NCBI RefSeq assembly: GCF_002261215.1
Contig: NZ_NEVS01000002.1
Span: 62,001 to 126,000, forward strand
DNA: 64,000 nucleotides
Source of the DNA: Bordetella genomosp. 11
Lineage (GTDB): Bacteria; Pseudomonadota; Gammaproteobacteria; Burkholderiales; Burkholderiaceae_B
Direction: 5' to 3'
The notes under the pieces were generated by a model that was not told the origin of the DNA, made no database searches, and worked only from the letters and a program-made list of their open reading frames with translations. A program made the position numbers and the translations under genes. Numbering within the stretch: position 1 is the first letter of the stretch; each line of letters opens with the position of its first letter. Shown one piece after another: positions 1-9,580 of the stretch.

Positions 1-599
1 ACCGTGTGCCGCGCGATGGCCTGCGCCAGCAAGGGACCGAGGCGCGCGGGGGCACCCGGCGTTATGCCGGCAAACAGGGCCGGGTGGTAAATGCCGATGC
101 CGGAGAATGTCAGGCGTAGCCCTTCCGTGGGATGCAGGCTGCCGTCCGGCCTGGCCAGGAAGTCGCCGGCAGGGTGGTGTTCGGGGTTATCGACCATCAG
201 CAACCACGCCAGCGTCGCGACGCCATCGATGTCCCGCGCCAGGGCGGGTGCCTGTGCCGGGTCCCAGTCGCACCAGACATCGCCGTTGATCACCAGGAAA
301 GGCGACGCGCCGAGCAGCGGCAGGGCCAGGGCGATGCCGCCGGCCGTCTCCAGCGCCGTGCCTTCGCGGGAATACGCCAGCCGGGCGCCGTAGGCAGAGC
401 CGTCGCCCAGCGCCGCTTCCAGCCGATCCCCCAGCCAGGCGTGGTTGATGACGATGTCTTTTATGCCGGCCGCGACCAGCCGTTCGATATGCCAGGCGAT
501 CAGCGGCTTGCCGCCCGCCTGCAGCAGCGGCTTGGGCAGGGTGTCGGTCAATGGCCGCATGCGCTCGCCACGGCCTGCCGCCAGGATCATGGCGCGCAT
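1..599 (-). CDS. murU: N-acetylmuramate-1-phosphate uridylyltransferase MurU (3' part outside window)
   Basis: The reverse-strand frame from the ATG at 599 runs off the left edge. It begins with the nucleotidyltransferase signature ILAAGRGERMRPLTDTLPKP (G-G-R loop and KP motif) followed by NHAWLGDRLE, as in sugar-1-phosphate nucleotidyltransferases. In this family MurU transfers UMP to MurNAc-1-phosphate, making UDP-MurNAc and bypassing de novo, fosfomycin-sensitive synthesis during peptidoglycan recycling. The assignment to MurU rather than a generic mannose-1-phosphate guanylyltransferase rests on its coupling to amgK: its ATG shares one base with the amgK stop. Cytoplasmic. About 199 codons are visible, so only the C-terminal end is missing. 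Confidence 0.85.
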   Translation of the reverse strand, partial: MRAMILAAGRGERMRPLTDTLPKPLLQAGGKPLIAWHIERLVAAGIKDIVINHAWLGDRLEAALGDGSAYGARLAYSREGTALETAGGIALALPLLGASPFLVINGDVWCDWDPAQAPALARDIDGVATLAWLLMVDNPEHHPAGDFLARPDGSLHPTEGLRLTFSGIGIYHPALFAGITPGAPARLGPLLAQAIARHT

Positions 600-1639
600 C
601 AGAAGGTGTATCCCACCGTGGGCTGGCGGTCGTCCAGTTTATCGAGCAGGCGCAGCAGGGGCGAGAACGCGCCATAGCGGCCCGCCACCTGACGGACGTA
701 GGTGTTGACGCGGGGTATGTGCGCCAGGTAACCGGCTTTGCCGTCGCGGTGGTGCAGGCGCGCGAATACGCCCAGGATGCGCAGATTGCGCTGCAGCCCC
801 ATCCACTCGTAGGCACGATGGAAATCGGCGAAATCCGCCGCTACCGGCAAGCCCGCCGCGCGCGCCATTTCCCAGTATCGGATGGCCCAGTCCAGTTGCT
901 GCGGCTCTTCCCAGGTGGTGCGGGCGTCGGTCACCAGCGAAGCCAGGTCATAGGTGATGGGGCCGGCCAGCGCATCCTGGAAATCGATAATGCCGGGGTT
1001 TGGCCCGTAGCGGTCGCCATCGGTTGCCATCAGGTTGGGCGAGTGGAAGTCCCGATGCACAAGCACGGACGGTTGCGTGCCGTTGGCGGTGGATAGCAGC
1101 GAGAAGACGCCCTGCAATGCCTCTTGAGAGGCGGGGTCCAGCGTCATGCCGTGATGCCGCGCGACGTACCAGGTGGGGAACAGTTCCAGTTCCGTCATGA
1201 GCCGGCCGCTGTCGTACTGCGCGAGGCCGCGGACGGATGCCTGCTGCATGCGTACCAGCGCGGCCAGGGCTTGCCGATACAGCGTTTGCAGCGTCGCGTC
1301 GTCCAACCCTTCCTGGATGCGCTGGTAGTATGTGCACGGACCGAGGTCGGACAGCAGCAGGAAGCCCTGTCCCTGGTCCTGGGCCAGGATGGCGGGCACA
1401 TTCAGCCCGGCATCGCGCAGCAGGCCGGCGACGTGCAGGAACGGGCCGGTATCCTCATGGCCCGGCGGCGCATCCATGACGATGACGGACCCGGCGCCGG
1501 CATCCAGCCGGAAGTAACGGCGAAAACTGGCGTCGCTGGACGCGGGACGCAAGGTATCGTGCTGCAGGGCCAGGGATGCGGGCAGGCCGCGCAGCCAATG
1601 GCGCAGCGCGTCCAGGCGGGAATCGGCGGAGGTGGACAA
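599..1639 (-). CDS. amgK: anomeric MurNAc/GlcNAc kinase AmgK
   Basis: A 346-residue aminoglycoside-phosphotransferase-fold kinase. The catalytic loop HRDFHSPN is at residues 195-202 and the metal-binding IIDFQDA at 217-223, both typical of this fold. AmgK phosphorylates MurNAc and GlcNAc at the anomeric carbon for the cell-wall recycling route completed by MurU. The gene lies divergently beside lptD, the arrangement known in Pseudomonas putida. The start is a TTG; no in-frame ATG or GTG lies near, and AGGTCG stands about 8 bases upstream as a weak ribosome site. The stop overlaps the murU ATG by one base, implying translational coupling. Confidence 0.87.
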   Translation of the reverse strand: MSTSADSRLDALRHWLRGLPASLALQHDTLRPASSDASFRRYFRLDAGAGSVIVMDAPPGHEDTGPFLHVAGLLRDAGLNVPAILAQDQGQGFLLLSDLGPCTYYQRIQEGLDDATLQTLYRQALAALVRMQQASVRGLAQYDSGRLMTELELFPTWYVARHHGMTLDPASQEALQGVFSLLSTANGTQPSVLVHRDFHSPNLMATDGDRYGPNPGIIDFQDALAGPITYDLASLVTDARTTWEEPQQLDWAIRYWEMARAAGLPVAADFADFHRAYEWMGLQRNLRILGVFARLHHRDGKAGYLAHIPRVNTYVRQVAGRYGAFSPLLRLLDKLDDRQPTVGYTF

Positions 1640-1749
1640 GGAAACGACCTGTAGGCGGAAAGTGGCGATTTTCGGGGTGCGGGCGTCCGGTTATACGGCG
1701 ATATCGCGCATGCCGGCAAACCCGCGGCTGCGCTGACGCTCAGCTTATC

Positions 1750-1755
1750 TATAAT
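1750..1755 (+). promoter_or_regulatory. probable -10 element for the lptD operon
   Basis: A perfect TATAAT lies 80 bases before the chosen lptD start in the amgK/lptD divergent gap (1640-1835). I see no good -35 at the normal spacing, so this is only a candidate core promoter. Confidence 0.4.
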
Positions 1756-1835
1756 ACCGGCTCTTCGCGGGTTTCACGGGATGGGCGTAGCCCGCCGTTC
1801 CAGCCGCATTGCCCTTTTTTCAGGTCTCCTCGTAC

Positions 1836-4292
1836 GTGCGCATCGTCCGGTCGTTGATCCTATTCCTTGCTGGCGCGGTCTCTGTCGCCCAGGCCCAAGT
1901 CGCAACGGATACGTCAGCGAATTCGAAGTCGTCGGCGCCGTCTGTTTCCCAAAGCGGATCGCCGGATGTCGAAGTCCTGGGGCTGCGCTCGTCGCCCAGG
2001 CTGCGCGTGCACCGGCTGACCAGCGACCAGGCGCCTGCCTACCTGGAAGCGGACACCATGGACGGCGATCCGGACTCCAACGTGACGTTGACGGGCAGCG
2101 CCCAGGTTCGCCGCATCGATTCCGTGCTGAAGGGCGACCAGATCACCTATCGCCGCGCATCCGGTGAAGTCGATTCGCAGGGCAGCGCGCGGCTGATGCG
2201 GGACGGCACGCTGGTGACCGCGCCGGCGATGAAGTACAACATCGACGCCGACAGCGGCCAGTTGAGTTCGCCCGATTTCTGGCTGGGCGCCACGGGCGGC
2301 TTCGCCAAGGCGGACCACGCGGACATCTTCAGCCGTTCCACGATGCGCCTGCAGAACACCACTTACACAGGTTGCGCCTGCGCGGAACCCTCGTGGTATA
2401 TCAAGTCCAAATCGGTCGACCTGGACTTCGACGAAAACGAAGGCGTGGCGCGCGACGGCGTCCTGTATTTCAAGGACGTGCCCATCCTGGCGTCGCCTTA
2501 CATGACCTTCCCGGTCAAGAAGGAACGCAAATCCGGCTTCCTGCTGCCGACCTACGGCTCCACGAGTCGCAGCGGCTTCGAATTCCAGGCGCCGTATTAC
2601 TTCAATCTAGCGCCAAATTACGACGCAACCTTGTACCCACGATTGCTATCCAAGCGCGGGCTCCAGCTGGGCGGGGAATTCCGTTATCTAGGTTCGTCCT
2701 ACGGTGGCATCCTGGCCGGCACTTATCTGCCCAGTGATAACCAGACGGGTCAAAACCGATGGATGTATTCCTCACGGCATTATCAATCGCTCGGTGACGG
2801 CTTCTATACGACCTGGAACGTTAACGGCGTATCTGACGACAATTATTACCGTGACTTTTCCACGATCGGTCTGAACGAGGCGTCGACCACCTATTTGCCC
2901 AAGCAAGGGATGGTGGGCTGGAATAACCAGTACTGGCAGACCTACGTGCAGGTCTACAAATACCAGACGCTGCAGGACCCGGATGCGCCTATTCTGCCGC
3001 CGTACGACAAAGTGCCTGAGCTGTCACTAAAAGGCCAGCGCTATGACTGGCATGGGTTTGACCTGGAACTTGACAGTTCGGCGGTGCGATTCCAGCGTAC
3101 GCTTGTCGGCGTTGGAGAGAGCTTCCCGGGTGCCATAAATGGACATTATGGCCCTGACGGCGATCGCCTGCAGGCGTATCCGACTATCGCGTTTCCCATC
3201 GTGCGGCCGGGCTGGTACATCACTCCCAAGGTGGGCTACAACTACACTCAATACCAAAACACGAACTGGTTCGGCGGCGACTGGAACTTCCTGGGAACCA
3301 CCAGCGGATATCCCAGCAGCATTTCTCGTGGACTTCCGATTTTCTCGGTCGATACCGGCATGACGTTCGAGCGTGACACGACGCTGTTCGGCAAGGACTC
3401 GATTCAGACGCTGGAGCCCCGCCTATACTATTTGCGCGTGCCGTATCGAGACCAATCCCGGATACCCGTTTATGACACGTCGCTGGCGGACTTCAGTTTC
3501 TCTCAGGCGTTCCAGGAGAATATTTACACGGGAGGCTGGGACCGGATCGCCAATGCAAACCAGTTGACTGCTGCTCTGACGACGCGCTGGCTGGACGCGA
3601 GTACTGGTATCGAGCGGCTTTCGGCTTCGATAGGCCAGCAGGTGTACTTTCAGGACCAGGAAGTTACCCTGCCCGGCGAGACCCCCCGAACTAATGTCCG
3701 GTCGAACTTTCTGGCGGAAACGACCGCGGCGCTTACGGACACGTTAAGCACCACAGTCAGCGCGCAATACGATCCGTACAATAGCCAGTTCGATCAGGGG
3801 TTGGTTGCCGCGCGCTGGTCTCCGCAGCGGTTGACGTCGATATCCCTGTCCTATCGTTATCAACGTGATCCTCCCACACTGAGTTCAGGTGCCCAACAGG
3901 CGTACCTGCCTCAAGGGCAAAACCAGGTAAGCCTCGCTTTCCAGTGGCCCTTCAGTCAGCGCGTCTATGGTATCGGGCGAATAGATTATTCGCTGCATAC
4001 TGGTCCGATCCTGAATTCCGCAAATGAAACTGTGCAGGATTCGCGCCGGATTACCCAAGCCATCGCCGGTGTGGAGTACAAAGGCGACTGCTGCTGGACG
4101 GGTCGGGTAGTGTTCCAACGCTATGCCGTGGCGGCCGACGAGGTCAACACCGCGGTATTTTTCCAGCTGGAACTGACCGGCCTGGGCGCGCTGGGCACCG
4201 ACCCCTTGAAACTGATGCGTCGCAGCATACCCGGCTACGAGTCGGTCAACCCGCCGCCGCAGCCTGGAACGACTTTCGAAAGGTATGAATGA
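1836..4292 (+). CDS. lptD: LPS-assembly outer-membrane protein LptD
   Basis: LptD inserts lipopolysaccharide into the outer leaflet with LptE. The GTG at 1836 gives an 818-residue precursor with a clean signal peptide (MRIVRSLILFLAGAVSVAQA then Q); a TTG at 1809 would add nine residues ahead of it. Residues about 60-190 form the periplasmic LptA-like jellyroll and the rest is the beta-barrel rich in aromatic residues. Cysteines are C180 and C182 (TGCACAEPSW) and the adjacent pair C752-C753 (GDCCW). The pair matches the C-terminal couple of E. coli LptD, but no cysteine sits near the mature N terminus where E. coli has Cys31. The barrel-coding part is visibly lower in GC than the start. The stop overlaps surA by four bases. 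Confidence 0.95.
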   Translation: MRIVRSLILFLAGAVSVAQAQVATDTSANSKSSAPSVSQSGSPDVEVLGLRSSPRLRVHRLTSDQAPAYLEADTMDGDPDSNVTLTGSAQVRRIDSVLKGDQITYRRASGEVDSQGSARLMRDGTLVTAPAMKYNIDADSGQLSSPDFWLGATGGFAKADHADIFSRSTMRLQNTTYTGCACAEPSWYIKSKSVDLDFDENEGVARDGVLYFKDVPILASPYMTFPVKKERKSGFLLPTYGSTSRSGFEFQAPYYFNLAPNYDATLYPRLLSKRGLQLGGEFRYLGSSYGGILAGTYLPSDNQTGQNRWMYSSRHYQSLGDGFYTTWNVNGVSDDNYYRDFSTIGLNEASTTYLPKQGMVGWNNQYWQTYVQVYKYQTLQDPDAPILPPYDKVPELSLKGQRYDWHGFDLELDSSAVRFQRTLVGVGESFPGAINGHYGPDGDRLQAYPTIAFPIVRPGWYITPKVGYNYTQYQNTNWFGGDWNFLGTTSGYPSSISRGLPIFSVDTGMTFERDTTLFGKDSIQTLEPRLYYLRVPYRDQSRIPVYDTSLADFSFSQAFQENIYTGGWDRIANANQLTAALTTRWLDASTGIERLSASIGQQVYFQDQEVTLPGETPRTNVRSNFLAETTAALTDTLSTTVSAQYDPYNSQFDQGLVAARWSPQRLTSISLSYRYQRDPPTLSSGAQQAYLPQGQNQVSLAFQWPFSQRVYGIGRIDYSLHTGPILNSANETVQDSRRITQAIAGVEYKGDCCWTGRVVFQRYAVAADEVNTAVFFQLELTGLGALGTDPLKLMRRSIPGYESVNPPPQPGTTFERYE

Positions 4293-5926
4293 TGCGTAGT
4301 GTGTTTTTGCCGGCCAGCCTTACGCGCGCCGTCCTGATGCTGGTTGCCTGCGTCGCGCTGCCCATGGCGGCGGTCGCGCAATCGCAAGCCCCGTCCCACG
4401 GACGACCCGCCGCGCAAAACCGCAAACCGGCCGCGAAGCCGGCCGCGCCCGCGCCGGCGCCGGCTGACACGGCCGCCCCGTCGTCGGCCGCGCAAGGCGA
4501 CCAGTTTGCCGACGGTATCGCGGCTGTAGTGAACAAAGACGTCATCACGATGCGGGAAGTCAACGAGGGTGTGAAGACCGCCACCCAGGAATTGAGCCGC
4601 CAGAACATCCAGTTGCCCGATGTGAAGGTCCTGCAGCGCCAGGTGCTGCAGCGCCTGATCATGGAAGACCTGCAGCGCCAGGAAGCCAAGCGCCTGAACA
4701 TCCGTATCGACGATGCGCAAGTGGACCAGGCGATCGGCACCGTGGCCCAGCGCAACCAGATGTCGACGGAGCAGCTGCGCCAGGCCATCGAAAAACAAGG
4801 GGTCTCCTGGCAGGCCTATCGCAAGAATATTCGCAGCGAAGTGCTGGCGGATCGCCTGCGTCAGCGCACGGTCGACGCCAGCCTGGTGATTTCCGATGCG
4901 GACGTCGATGCCTTCCTCAAGGAGCAGCAGCGCCGCCAGGGCGCGCTGGGCGCGGCGCCCGCCGGGCCGGGACCGGCCGCCGCGGCCGCGCCGCAGGCCC
5001 AGGTGCCGGCCGGTCCGGAAATCGTCGGTCTGGCGCAGATCCTGGTACGTGTGCCGGAAAGCGCGTCGCGGGAACAGGTGGCCGGGCTGCGCAAGAAAGC
5101 AGAGGACATCCTGGCGCGCCTGAAGGGCGGCGCCGATTTCGCCAGCATCGCGGCCGCCAGCTCCGACGGTCCGGAAGCCTTGCAGGGCGGCGCGATGGGC
5201 GATCGGCCGCTGGAAGGCTGGCCCGATCTGTTCGTCAATGCCATTGGCAACCTGAAGAAGGGCGACATATCGGGCATTATCCAGAGCGGTAACGGCTTCC
5301 ATATCCTGAAGGTGCTGGACCGTCGCGCTGCCGGCGCGCCCGCGCCGGCGCGCAATCCTGCGCAGACGCCGGCCACGGCGCCCGCCGCGCCGCCGCCCAA
5401 CCCCAGCTCGGACGGTGCCGTCCCGCTGCCGCAAGGGCCCGTGCAGGTCACCCAGACGCATGCGCGGCATATCCTGATCAAGACCTCCGCCGTCATGACC
5501 GACGACGAGGCGCGCCAGCGCCTGGAGCTGCTGCGCCAGCGTATCGTCGAGGGCCATGAAGATTTCGGCGCCCTGGCCAGGCAGAATTCGCAGGATGCCA
5601 CGGCGCCGCAAGGCGGCGATCTGGGATGGCTCAATCCCGGCGAGACCGTTCCGGAATTCGAACAGGCCATGAATGCCTTGCAGCCCGGTCAGGTCAGCGA
5701 GCCCATCCATAGCCGCTTCGGATGGCACCTCATCCAGGTACTGGAGCGTCGGCAAAAAGACGTCAAGGACGAGGTCGAACGCCTGCAGGCACGCCGCGTG
5801 TTGTTCGAACGGCGTTCGGAACTGGCCTTCGACGATTACCTGGAACAGCTGCGCGACCAGGCTTATATCGATAACCGGCTGGAAAAGCGGGACCAGCAGG
5901 CCAGCCAGGACAGCGGTACGCGATAA
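4289..5926 (+). CDS. surA: periplasmic chaperone and peptidyl-prolyl isomerase SurA
   Basis: SurA escorts unfolded outer-membrane proteins to the Bam complex. The product is 545 residues, longer than the roughly 430 of E. coli. There is a signal peptide (about 1-30), an Ala/Pro-rich segment (about 30-70), the SurA N-terminal helical domain (70-205), a second Ala/Pro linker (205-243), a first parvulin domain (about 245-345), a third Pro/Ala linker (345-385) and a second parvulin domain (about 390-490, starting HARHILIK) before the C-terminal helix. Two ATGs stand in tandem at 4289 and 4292; the first overlaps the lptD stop as ATGA, giving coupling to the OMP-assembly partner upstream. Confidence 0.95.
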   Translation: MMRSVFLPASLTRAVLMLVACVALPMAAVAQSQAPSHGRPAAQNRKPAAKPAAPAPAPADTAAPSSAAQGDQFADGIAAVVNKDVITMREVNEGVKTATQELSRQNIQLPDVKVLQRQVLQRLIMEDLQRQEAKRLNIRIDDAQVDQAIGTVAQRNQMSTEQLRQAIEKQGVSWQAYRKNIRSEVLADRLRQRTVDASLVISDADVDAFLKEQQRRQGALGAAPAGPGPAAAAAPQAQVPAGPEIVGLAQILVRVPESASREQVAGLRKKAEDILARLKGGADFASIAAASSDGPEALQGGAMGDRPLEGWPDLFVNAIGNLKKGDISGIIQSGNGFHILKVLDRRAAGAPAPARNPAQTPATAPAAPPPNPSSDGAVPLPQGPVQVTQTHARHILIKTSAVMTDDEARQRLELLRQRIVEGHEDFGALARQNSQDATAPQGGDLGWLNPGETVPEFEQAMNALQPGQVSEPIHSRFGWHLIQVLERRQKDVKDEVERLQARRVLFERRSELAFDDYLEQLRDQAYIDNRLEKRDQQASQDSGTR

Positions 5927-5949
5927 GCCTGCCTTCGTTTCATCGACAC

Positions 5950-6768
5950 ATGCCCCAGCACCAGGCGCGTAAAAGGTTCGGACAGCATTTCCTGGTCGAC
6001 GAGGGCGTCATCGACGCCATCGTCCGTGCCATAGGGCCCGCTCCGGACGATTGCATGATCGAAATCGGCCCGGGCCTGTCGGCGCTGACGCGGCCCCTGC
6101 TGGCCCGCGTGCGGCGCTTGAACGTCGTCGAAATCGACCGGGACCTTGCCGAACGCCTGCGGCGCGACCATGCGCCCGACCGTCTCGCGGTTGTCGAGGC
6201 GGATGCACTGACGGTGGATTTCTCGCAGTTCGGCAACGACCTGCGTATCGTCGGCAATCTGCCGTACAACATTTCCAGCCCCATCCTGTTCCATCTAATG
6301 ACGGTCAGCGAGCGGGTGCGGGACCAGCATTTCATGCTGCAGCGTGAAGTCATCGATCGCATGGCGGCGCATCCATCGTCGTCCGATTATGGACGGCTGT
6401 CGGTGATGCTGCAGTCGCGCTACCGCATCGAAAAGCTTTTCGACGTTCCGCCGGAAGCCTTCGACCCGCCGCCGCGGGTTGTCTCCGCGGTCGTGCGCAT
6501 GGTGCCGTTGCCGGCGGACCGCATCCGGCCGCGCAGCGAAGCGGCGCTGGAGCAGGTCGTGGCGCGCGCATTCGCGCAGCGGCGCAAAATGCTGCGCCGG
6601 GCCCTGGCGGAATGGGCGCCGCACGTGCCTTGGGACGATCTGGGCATCGCGCCCACCGCGCGCGCCGAAGAAGTTCCCGTGGAAAAATTCATCGCCCTGG
6701 CGGACGTCTTGCTCAGTGCCGGGCTGGTCGGGCCCGATCGGCCGCATAGCGCGGAACTGGACGCCTGA
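5950..6768 (+). CDS. rsmA: 16S rRNA (A1518/A1519-N6)-dimethyltransferase RsmA (KsgA)
   Basis: A 272-residue Rossmann-fold methyltransferase that dimethylates two adenines in helix 45 of 16S rRNA late in 30S assembly. It opens with RFGQHFLVD, has the SAM-binding [11 protein letters not shown] and the catalytic NLPYNIS (about residue 103) that defines adenine-N6 dimethylases, then the C-terminal RNA-binding helical domain. It follows surA by 23 bases. In E. coli pdxA separates surA and rsmA; here pdxA is absent from this position. Confidence 0.96.
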   Translation: MPQHQARKRFGQHFLVDEGVIDAIVRAIGPAPDDCMIEIGPGLSALTRPLLARVRRLNVVEIDRDLAERLRRDHAPDRLAVVEADALTVDFSQFGNDLRIVGNLPYNISSPILFHLMTVSERVRDQHFMLQREVIDRMAAHPSSSDYGRLSVMLQSRYRIEKLFDVPPEAFDPPPRVVSAVVRMVPLPADRIRPRSEAALEQVVARAFAQRRKMLRRALAEWAPHVPWDDLGIAPTARAEEVPVEKFIALADVLLSAGLVGPDRPHSAELDA

Positions 6769-6838
6769 CCCAAGCCCGGGCGCTCACGCGCCGCACCAGC
6801 GCGCGCTACGCATCGCCAAGCCGGGACAAGGCAGCCCT

Positions 6839-7975
6839 TTACCGTTGGCCTCCCGCGAGGAACAAACGTGTGGCGTCGCGTGCCCGGTCGGTCAGCAGTT
6901 CCGCGGCCTGCGCGCAAGCCTGCGCCAGCGTCATCGGCCCAGCGGCCAGGCTGTACGCCGCCGTGATGCCGGCTTCGTAGAGCTTGTCGTAACCCGGTCC
7001 CAGCGAGCCGGCCAGGGCCACCACCGGCACGCCGGCCTGTTTCGCGATACGCGCCACGCCGGCCGGCGTCTTGCCGTGCAGGGTCTGTTCGTCCATGCGT
7101 CCTTCACCGGTAAATGCCAGCGTCGCGCCACGCATGGCCTCGGCCAATCCACCGAGCTCGGCGACCACCTCGACGCCGGGGCGGAATGCCGCGTTCAGGA
7201 ATGCATGAGCGGCAAAGCCGAGACCGCCGGCGGCGCCGGCGCCGGGCCGGTCGCGTTCGTCGCGCCCGAGCGTTCGTGCGCACAGGTCGGCGTAGTGACT
7301 CAGTGCCAGATCCAGCTGCCGCACCTGTTCCGGCGTCGCGCCCTTCTGCGGGCCGAAGACCGCCGATGCGCCATGCGGTCCGCACAGGGGATTGTCGACG
7401 TCCGAAGCCACTTCGATGCGAACGGTCGCCAGCCTGGGATCCAGCGCATCGGTTTCGATGCGCGTCGCCCGCGCCAGGGCCGCGCCGCCATCGTCGATAA
7501 GTTCGCCCTGGGCATCCCGTATCCGCAAGCCCAGCGCGGACAGCATGCCGGCGCCGCCGTCATTGGTGGCAGAACCGCCCAGGCCGAGAATGATGCGACG
7601 CGCGCCGGCATCCAATGCCGCGCGAATCAGTTCGCCCACCCCGCGACTCGTCGCGCGCAGCGGATCGCGGCGGTCGGGCGGGACCTGCTCGAGGCCGGCG
7701 GCGGCCGCCATCTCGATGACCGCCGTATCGTTGCCTACCCAGCCCCAGGCCGCCGGCGCGCTGGCGCCCAGCGCATCCGTGACGTCCGTCGAACGCCACT
7801 GGCCGCCTGCCGCGGCCAGGACCGCCGCCACGGTGCCTTCGCCGCCGTCGGCCATGGGAATGGTGACGATCTGCGCATCGGGACACGCGGCGCGAACGCC
7901 GCGGGCGATCGCGAGCGCGGCGTCGGGAGCGGAAAGGCTTTCCTTGAAGGAGTCGGGCGCGATGACGATTTTCAC
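6839..7975 (-). CDS. glycerate 2-kinase (GarK/GlxK family)
   Basis: A 378-residue protein starting VKIVIAPDSFKESLSA, the hallmark N terminus of glycerate kinase type 1 (Pfam Gly_kinase), with PMADGGEGT and the glycine-rich GLGGSATNDGGAGM downstream. Family members phosphorylate D-glycerate, normally to 2-phosphoglycerate. The GTG at 7975 is chosen because it begins exactly at the conserved strand; the open frame continues upstream without family similarity. It is transcribed away from pyk, so the pair could link glycerate entry to lower glycolysis (2-phosphoglycerate, PEP, pyruvate). No glycerate-forming gene is adjacent. Confidence 0.87.
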   Translation of the reverse strand: MKIVIAPDSFKESLSAPDAALAIARGVRAACPDAQIVTIPMADGGEGTVAAVLAAAGGQWRSTDVTDALGASAPAAWGWVGNDTAVIEMAAAAGLEQVPPDRRDPLRATSRGVGELIRAALDAGARRIILGLGGSATNDGGAGMLSALGLRIRDAQGELIDDGGAALARATRIETDALDPRLATVRIEVASDVDNPLCGPHGASAVFGPQKGATPEQVRQLDLALSHYADLCARTLGRDERDRPGAGAAGGLGFAAHAFLNAAFRPGVEVVAELGGLAEAMRGATLAFTGEGRMDEQTLHGKTPAGVARIAKQAGVPVVALAGSLGPGYDKLYEAGITAAYSLAAGPMTLAQACAQAAELLTDRARDATRLFLAGGQR

Positions 7976-8125
7976 TGTCGGGTCTCGTTGCTTGCGTGCG
8001 TCGTTGTATGGCCGGAAGCGCGGCGGGGAGGCGCTCATGATAACGCCGCGGCCGTGCGTGCATGACCGCGGCGCGCTCGCAGGCGTACCATAGGACGCTT
8101 GCTCAACTTCCAGAGGAATTCCGTC

Positions 8126-9568
8126 ATGGCAGTGCTGCGTCGCACCAAAATTGTCGCTACCCTCGGTCCCGCGACCTCGTCGCCAGAGAAGATCGAAGCG
8201 CTTGTACGCGCGGGCATGGACGTGGCTCGACTCAACTTCTCGCACGGCGATACGAACGATCACCGGCAGCGCGCGCAGATGGTGCGCGAAGCGGCGGCCA
8301 GGCAGGGACGCTTTGTGGCTTTAATGGGCGATCTCCAGGGGCCCAAGATACGCATCGCCCGGTTCGCCGACGGCAAGGTGACATTGAAGGTCGGCGCGAC
8401 ATTCACCTTGTCCAACAGCCATCCCTATGATGAGGGGACGACGGAAATCGTCGGCATCGACTATCCGGAGCTGGTGCAGGATTGCCGTCCGGGCGACGAA
8501 TTGCTGCTCGATGATGGGCGCGTGGTGCTGCGCGTCGACAGCGTTGCGCTCGATTCGGTGCAGACCACCGTGATGGTCGGCGGCACCCTGTCGAACAACA
8601 AAGGCATCAACCGTCGCGGCGGTGGCTTGTCGGCCCCCAGCCTTACGGACAAGGACCGCGCCGACATCAAAGTCGCGGCCGAACTGCAGCTGGACTATGT
8701 GGCGGTGTCCTTTCCCCGCCATGGTTCGGATATCGACGAAGCCCGCGAACTGGTGCGCGCCGCCGGCAGCCAAGCCTGGATCATTGCGAAGATCGAAAGA
8801 GCCGAAGCCGTGGCGGACGACGAAGCGCTGGACGCGCTGATACGGGCCAGCGACGGCGTCATGGTCGCGCGCGGCGACCTGGGGGTGGAGGTCGGCGATG
8901 CCGAACTGGCCGGCATCCAGAAACGCATCATTCAGCACGCGCGCACCTTGAACAAGGTGGTAATCACCGCAACGCAAATGATGGAGTCGATGATCTCCAG
9001 TCCGTTGCCCACGCGGGCCGAGGTATCGGACGTGGCTAACGCGGTGCTGGACTACACCGACGCGGTGATGTTGTCGGCGGAAAGCGCTTCCGGCCAGTAT
9101 CCCGTCGAAGCGGTGGAGGCCATGGCCCGCGTCTGCCTGGGGGCGGAAAAGCATCCCACGTCCACGCATTCGCATCATCGCCTGGGCGAAACCTTCTCGC
9201 GCTGCGACGAAACCATCGCGCTGGCCGCCATGTATGCCGCCAATCACTTCCCGGGTATCAAGGCCGTCATCTCGATGACCGAAAGCGGGCATACCCCGTT
9301 GATCATGTCGCGCATCCGCTCCGGCGTGCCCATCTACTGCTACAGCCCGCACCCCGTCACGCAGAACCGTGCCGCGCTTTTCCGCGGCGTGTACACGGTA
9401 CCTTTCGATCCGTCATCCTGCGATCCGTCGGAATTGAGCAACGCCGCGATTGCCGAACTGAAGCAGCGTGGGCGCGTCGAGCCGGGCGATTGGGTCATCC
9501 TTACCAAAGGGGATTTCTACCGGGACAGCGGCGGCACCAATGGCATGAAGCTGCTGCAGGTGGAATAG
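8126..9568 (+). CDS. pyk: pyruvate kinase
   Basis: A 480-residue pyruvate kinase converting PEP and ADP to pyruvate and ATP. It starts MAVLRRTKIVATLGPATSSP. The active-site strand IAKIERAEAV, the metal/substrate loop VARGDLGVEVG and the signature TATQMMESMI and AESASGQYPVEAV follow in order; the C-terminal regulatory domain is complete. The ATG at 8126 is preceded by AGAGGA with eight bases of spacing, which decides the start over an upstream in-frame codon at 8099. Confidence 0.96.
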   Translation: MAVLRRTKIVATLGPATSSPEKIEALVRAGMDVARLNFSHGDTNDHRQRAQMVREAAARQGRFVALMGDLQGPKIRIARFADGKVTLKVGATFTLSNSHPYDEGTTEIVGIDYPELVQDCRPGDELLLDDGRVVLRVDSVALDSVQTTVMVGGTLSNNKGINRRGGGLSAPSLTDKDRADIKVAAELQLDYVAVSFPRHGSDIDEARELVRAAGSQAWIIAKIERAEAVADDEALDALIRASDGVMVARGDLGVEVGDAELAGIQKRIIQHARTLNKVVITATQMMESMISSPLPTRAEVSDVANAVLDYTDAVMLSAESASGQYPVEAVEAMARVCLGAEKHPTSTHSHHRLGETFSRCDETIALAAMYAANHFPGIKAVISMTESGHTPLIMSRIRSGVPIYCYSPHPVTQNRAALFRGVYTVPFDPSSCDPSELSNAAIAELKQRGRVEPGDWVILTKGDFYRDSGGTNGMKLLQVE

Positions 9569-9580
9569 CCGCCAGGGTCG

